Made by a program: the position numbers and the translations under genes. A DNA stretch of 64,000 nucleotides from Panonychus citri (taxonomy: Eukaryota > Arthropoda > Arachnida > Trombidiformes > Tetranychidae): assembly GCF_014898815.1 (NCBI RefSeq), contig NW_026515512.1, forward strand, positions 124,001 through 188,000, given 5' to 3'. How positions within the stretch are numbered: position 1 is the stretch's first letter; the number at the start of each line of letters is the position of its first letter. This document shows, one piece after another, positions 60,590 through 64,000 of this stretch. The notes under the pieces are model-generated. The model had not been told where the DNA came from. It saw nothing but the letters and a program-made list of their open reading frames with translations, and searched no databases.

Positions 60590-63290
60590 ATGGACACTGA
60601 TCAAAGAAAGTGCTACAACCTAAGAATCTCAGCCCGACAGAGTAAGAAAAAACCAAGATTTCTTTTTAATCAAACAACGATAATTGGTTCACTGTGTAGC
60701 CTTATGGCAAATGAAAAGGTAATTGTTGCCCTAACCCGAGTCAGGGATGGAGGTGAAACTGAACAATCTATTCCGATTGGATTCAAGATCCAAAAAAATA
60801 TGATTCCTCAAGATATTAGACCTGATAGAGTTCATACGAACAATATTGTTCATCTTCAAATTTTTGGGGGGAAACCTTTACCAGCGATGATAGTTTGTGT
60901 AGGAGGTAAGTTTTTATGCCAATTTGTTTAATGAGATCATTGAAATTTGTTCTTGTTCTTTAGATGATTCTCAAGATATTATGGCCCTTTACAAAGCTTT
61001 TTGTTACAAGGTTAAAGACAAAAAACTTCCTTGTTTAGCCAATAAAATTAAACACTGGCTTTCGGTTCCCAACATCATGGTAAATCGAATTCAGAAATCA
61101 AGTTTCAAGCCAGTATCTATTAAAGATTTCAACGCGTTCATTAACCACGCCAGCTCAGTGAAAAAGTCATCAAAAGGTTCAAAAGTTGATCATGAGCTTA
61201 TTCATGTTTCAGATGATAGTTGTCCCGCTACGAAATCTCAGCCCGCATCAAGTGATTCTGGTCCTAATCAAGTTCAATGTGAAACAAATTTCGAGAATCA
61301 AAGTTCTTCAATCTCTCAAGATACTGGAACCTTGAAAGAACTTATTAATATCACTAGAGATAGAATTAAGAAGTATAAATCTTTGGCGGTCAATTTATCT
61401 CCAACTTCACCATATTTTCTATTTTTCATTGAATCTGCTCAGATTCAAACTAATTTGTTGGAAATTATTGATTATGTTGAAAGATCAACATCAATTCCAA
61501 AGTTAGAATCTTTGAGTGAAACATCTAACACTTGTGATGTGAGAATCATTTCTGAAGAAGACAAGACAAAAGAAAGTGGAAATATTATGATGATCGAAGG
61601 TCTGTTACCGGTTAAATCTTCGAAATATAAAAAAGCTATTGGTCTCCTTCCGTCAGCTTATCAAGATCGAGAGCCTTCTCAAGTTATAGCTACACTTGCG
61701 AAAATTTGTTTCCCAGATCATTGGATAACAGGAGTCACTTTGAAAGGATCTGGTGGTCAAATCCTTCTTGAACTATGGAATCATGAAGATCCACTCAAGT
61801 ATCCAGTATGTGGTGGAGTTGATAAGCGACGAGGGTTCGATCGTTACCAGGCACTTCTCGATCACACTATGAGAAAATGCGGCAAGAAATCCTATGATTC
61901 TGGTACTGAGAAGCATCTTGGAACTGTGCTCTCGAAAGCGATCCATTATAAAAGAACAAAGATCTTGGCTACTAAAGGTTGGGATAACATGGATACAACT
62001 TCTTCGGATGATTTCGATGAACAAATTGAAAGTGATAAAGAAGAAAATGACGATGATGATGACGATGAAGAGGTAATACCTCCTCCTAAAAGCCGTAAGT
62101 TGAAACATTTATCCTCTGATAAAAGTGTGAAACATGGAAAAAATATTCCGAGAAAATCAGGAATCATCATGCCCGAAGTTTCCATGATCGTTGGATCACC
62201 AATAATAGATCATAGACAACACGATGATCAGGTAGCTGACGACGAAGCAACTGAAAGTGAAGATATTGGGACTAAAAGCAACCAATACGATGAAAATATG
62301 AATGATTCAGAAAGAACCCAGGATGAAAATGTCTTGCAACCAAAAGTTTTTCCAGGAAAAAAGCCTCATGAGAACATTCAATCTTCTGAGCGAGAAAAGG
62401 AAATCAGCCCTGATGAGGAAACTCAAGATTCTGTTGAAACCCAAAAAGAAACTCAGCGGATCAATGATATTGAGAAAGCTTCTGAAGAAAATACATCGAA
62501 TACTTTTGAGATTAATTCAAAGATCGATGATTTGAAAAAGCGGATGACTGGCGAAAATTCTGAAGAAAAATCAGACTCGGTCGAAAACAAAACTAAACTT
62601 TCAACAACTAGTGATGAGTTTGAATTCGACGATGACGATGATGTTCTCGATACAATTGTATTTGATGATGAAGAAGAAAACCAATCACCAGATTTTCTAG
62701 CTGTTTCACCACCAAATCCAATGTTTTCTACTGAAAAAGACGAAAAAAGTTCATCGAATCCTTCTCTTGGAAGTAAGAATGAAGACAGTATTTCAGAATC
62801 TCACATCAGGTCATCAACTCCGTTAGAAGGTAAGAAAACAATAACACTAACATAATGTCGTTTTCATTTGAAATTTAAATATTACTTTTTTTCTTCGAAA
62901 ACAGAGAATTCTAAGATAAAAGATCAAATTTCTGATGAGTCGGGTATTGCTGCAAGTGAATCTGAGAGAAGTTTCGCTGAGACTGAAATTGAAATTCCAG
63001 CAACCCAACCAATTCCTGGAAGTTCAAATCTACAGAAAAGAAAGCAAACAGAAATTGTATCTGTACAAGCAAAGAAAATCAGAGCAACAAATTTGGACGA
63101 AGCATCAAATAGTTCGGCTACTTCGGAAACAAAATCAACAGGTTCTCTTGATGCTCCAAAAAAGGTCATAGATCAAAGAACATTGGATTTTCTGACAGAT
63201 CCAGCCAATGCAGTTTTTTTGCAGCAATTGCTTGCAGCAAAATCACAAGTTCAATCTGACCTTGCAACAGAAACTCCCTCAAAAAAATGA
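60590..63290 (+). CDS. Transposon-associated BEN-like/unknown-family protein, 855 aa, three exons
   Basis: Exons 60590-60905, 60964-62829 and 62905-63290; GT-AG, both introns in phase 1. N-terminal domain (about 1-150) begins MDTDQRKCYNLRISARQSKK. Next come a Ser-rich linker, a helical block (LKELINITRDRIKKYKSLAV), IEGLLPVKSSKYKKAIG, and a conserved core QVIATLAKICFPDHWITGVT (CFPD near residue 353) with LKYPVCGGVDKRRGFDRYQA. The C-terminal half is long, acidic and disordered: NDDDDDDEE, basic patches KSRKLKHLS and GKNIPRKSG (nuclear-localisation-like), and an EFDDDDDVLDTIVFDDEEEN stretch. The end reads DPANAVFLQQLLAAKSQ. The same core occurs in the gene at 23146-24739. Resemblance of the core to BEN domains is inference. 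Likely role: DNA binding or regulation for the element, as with accessory proteins of En/Spm. AATAAA at 63585-63590. Confidence 0.8.
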
Positions 63291-63653
63291 TCAAGAGCTT
63301 TCATTGGGTAATTTTCCAAATTATATTACTTTTTCACCTTTTCAAGGATACCAATTATTCAAGGTATTTGACATTCTCCCCTTGAGAGCATCCGTTGCTT
63401 TTCATTGGTTGACAATTTAATCAAATGATGTCAAACTATTTACTTTCTGGAAATTTCCCATTTTTTAGCTTTCAATTTTTCGGTTTCCGATTTGAATCAA
63501 TAATATTCACAAAATGTAACAAGTAATCTCAAAAACAGTTAATTAGTGTTCAAACATAGCAACGCAAGTTGAGATCTTTATACGAATAAATCTACTTACC
63601 AAATTATTTTCAATATATAATCAAAGTGTTAAGTTCTATTATTTAAGTTCAAT
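63291..63653. other. Spacer between accessory gene and terminal ORF
   Basis: Contains a likely poly(A) signal AATAAA at 63585-63590. A frame at 63208-63420 overlaps the accessory gene in another phase and is not credible. Confidence 0.5.
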
Positions 63654-64000
63654 ATGTCACATCATGTTCCAAATTCTTCAAGTTCGAAATCAAAAAGTTC
63701 TCTTTCAGTGAAATCCTTTCCATCTACTTCTGGGTTGAGAACCTCAACCGGGCTGCAAAAAAATTTGAAAGTCTTTGGAAATTTCAAACGACCGAAAATT
63801 TCTACTACAATTGAGGCAATACATCAACATAATCAAGAACCGACAGCTACACAATTTGATATGATACTGGAATCTGGAACATCAGCGAAAAGTAAATCTC
63901 CTGAATCAACACGTGATATCACTGCAAGGCTTGATCAAAGTTTATTATTTGGTATTGTTTATCCGTTCATTAACTGTGATGGTGAAAAAGTGGAGCAACC
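63654..64000 (+). CDS. Start of a third transposon-linked ORF (partial)
   Basis: From ATG 63654 the frame is open for 115 codons to the window end. It starts MSHHVPNSSSSKSKSSLSVK, then SFPSTSGLRTSTGLQ, KVFGNFKRPKISTTIEAIHQ and ARLDQSLLFGIVYPFINCDG. Basic, Ser/Thr-rich N-terminus, then more ordered sequence. No family recognised. The same-strand position just after the accessory gene suggests a third gene of the element, or the left part of a neighbouring gene. Confidence 0.55.
   Translation, partial: MSHHVPNSSSSKSKSSLSVKSFPSTSGLRTSTGLQKNLKVFGNFKRPKISTTIEAIHQHNQEPTATQFDMILESGTSAKSKSPESTRDITARLDQSLLFGIVYPFINCDGEKVEQ

Larger units (their letters stand above)
56449..64000. mobile_element. Putative CACTA/EnSpm-like DNA transposon (right end outside the window)
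   Basis: Defined by an intact transposase (57756-60194, -), a divergent accessory gene (60590-63290, +) and a third ORF starting at 63654 that runs off the window. The left boundary is placed tentatively at CCCAATCAACA (56449), next to a TGACTC cluster, because the same word in inverse orientation ends a TGACTC-rich block behind the solitary paralogue (25049-25059). Canonical CACTA ends were not seen, and the target duplication is unknown. It lies upstream of cyclase exon 56035-56162, so probably within a cyclase intron. Confidence 0.5.

Overview
The window looks like nuclear DNA of an arthropod, possibly a mite-like chelicerate. This is an inference from four things: AT-rich DNA, GT-AG introns, long (CT)n/(GA)n microsatellites, and recognisable animal genes (MON2, a type-2-like adenylyl cyclase, a DEG/ENaC-like channel). 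Exon models were built by hand from frame continuity and splice consensus. No transcript or database evidence was available.

Layout. 1-212: 3' end of a Ser-rich gene (+). 982-7840: a complete 11-exon MON2 homologue (+). 8085-8654: a two-exon coiled-coil-like gene (-), convergent with MON2. 8.7-20.4 kb: repeat-rich DNA with one small membrane-protein exon (11659-11892, -). 20402-21631: a single-exon DEG/ENaC-like gene (+). 23146-24739: a four-exon gene (+) of an unrecognised, BEN-like family. 24.7-35.5 kb: mostly non-coding, with one convincing signal-peptide-like first exon (30919-31042, -). 35499-36354: a mariner element with perfect 34-bp terminal inverted repeats and a decayed transposase. 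37.7-45 kb: a patchwork of small ORFs, zinc-finger remnants, a local tandem duplication, a purine-rich satellite of about 1.3 kb and a GC-richer repeat-like block.

46004-56162: seven exons of an adenylyl cyclase (-) covering the second half of C1a, C1b, the second membrane module and C2a through the stop. The 5' half is not in the window. From about 56.4 kb to the window end, upstream of the cyclase exons and so probably inside a cyclase intron, lies what looks like an intact protein-coding transposon. It has an uninterrupted 812-codon CACTA/EnSpm-like transposase (-), a divergently transcribed three-exon gene (+) and the start of a third ORF running off the end.

The three-exon gene and the solitary gene at 23.1-24.7 kb are paralogues: they share the first intron position and phase, a middle helical block and a CFPD-centred domain. 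The main novelty candidate is this divergent gene pair and its solitary relative. Gene-poor stretches are dominated by ATGATAAT/ATTATCAT-like words and microsatellites.
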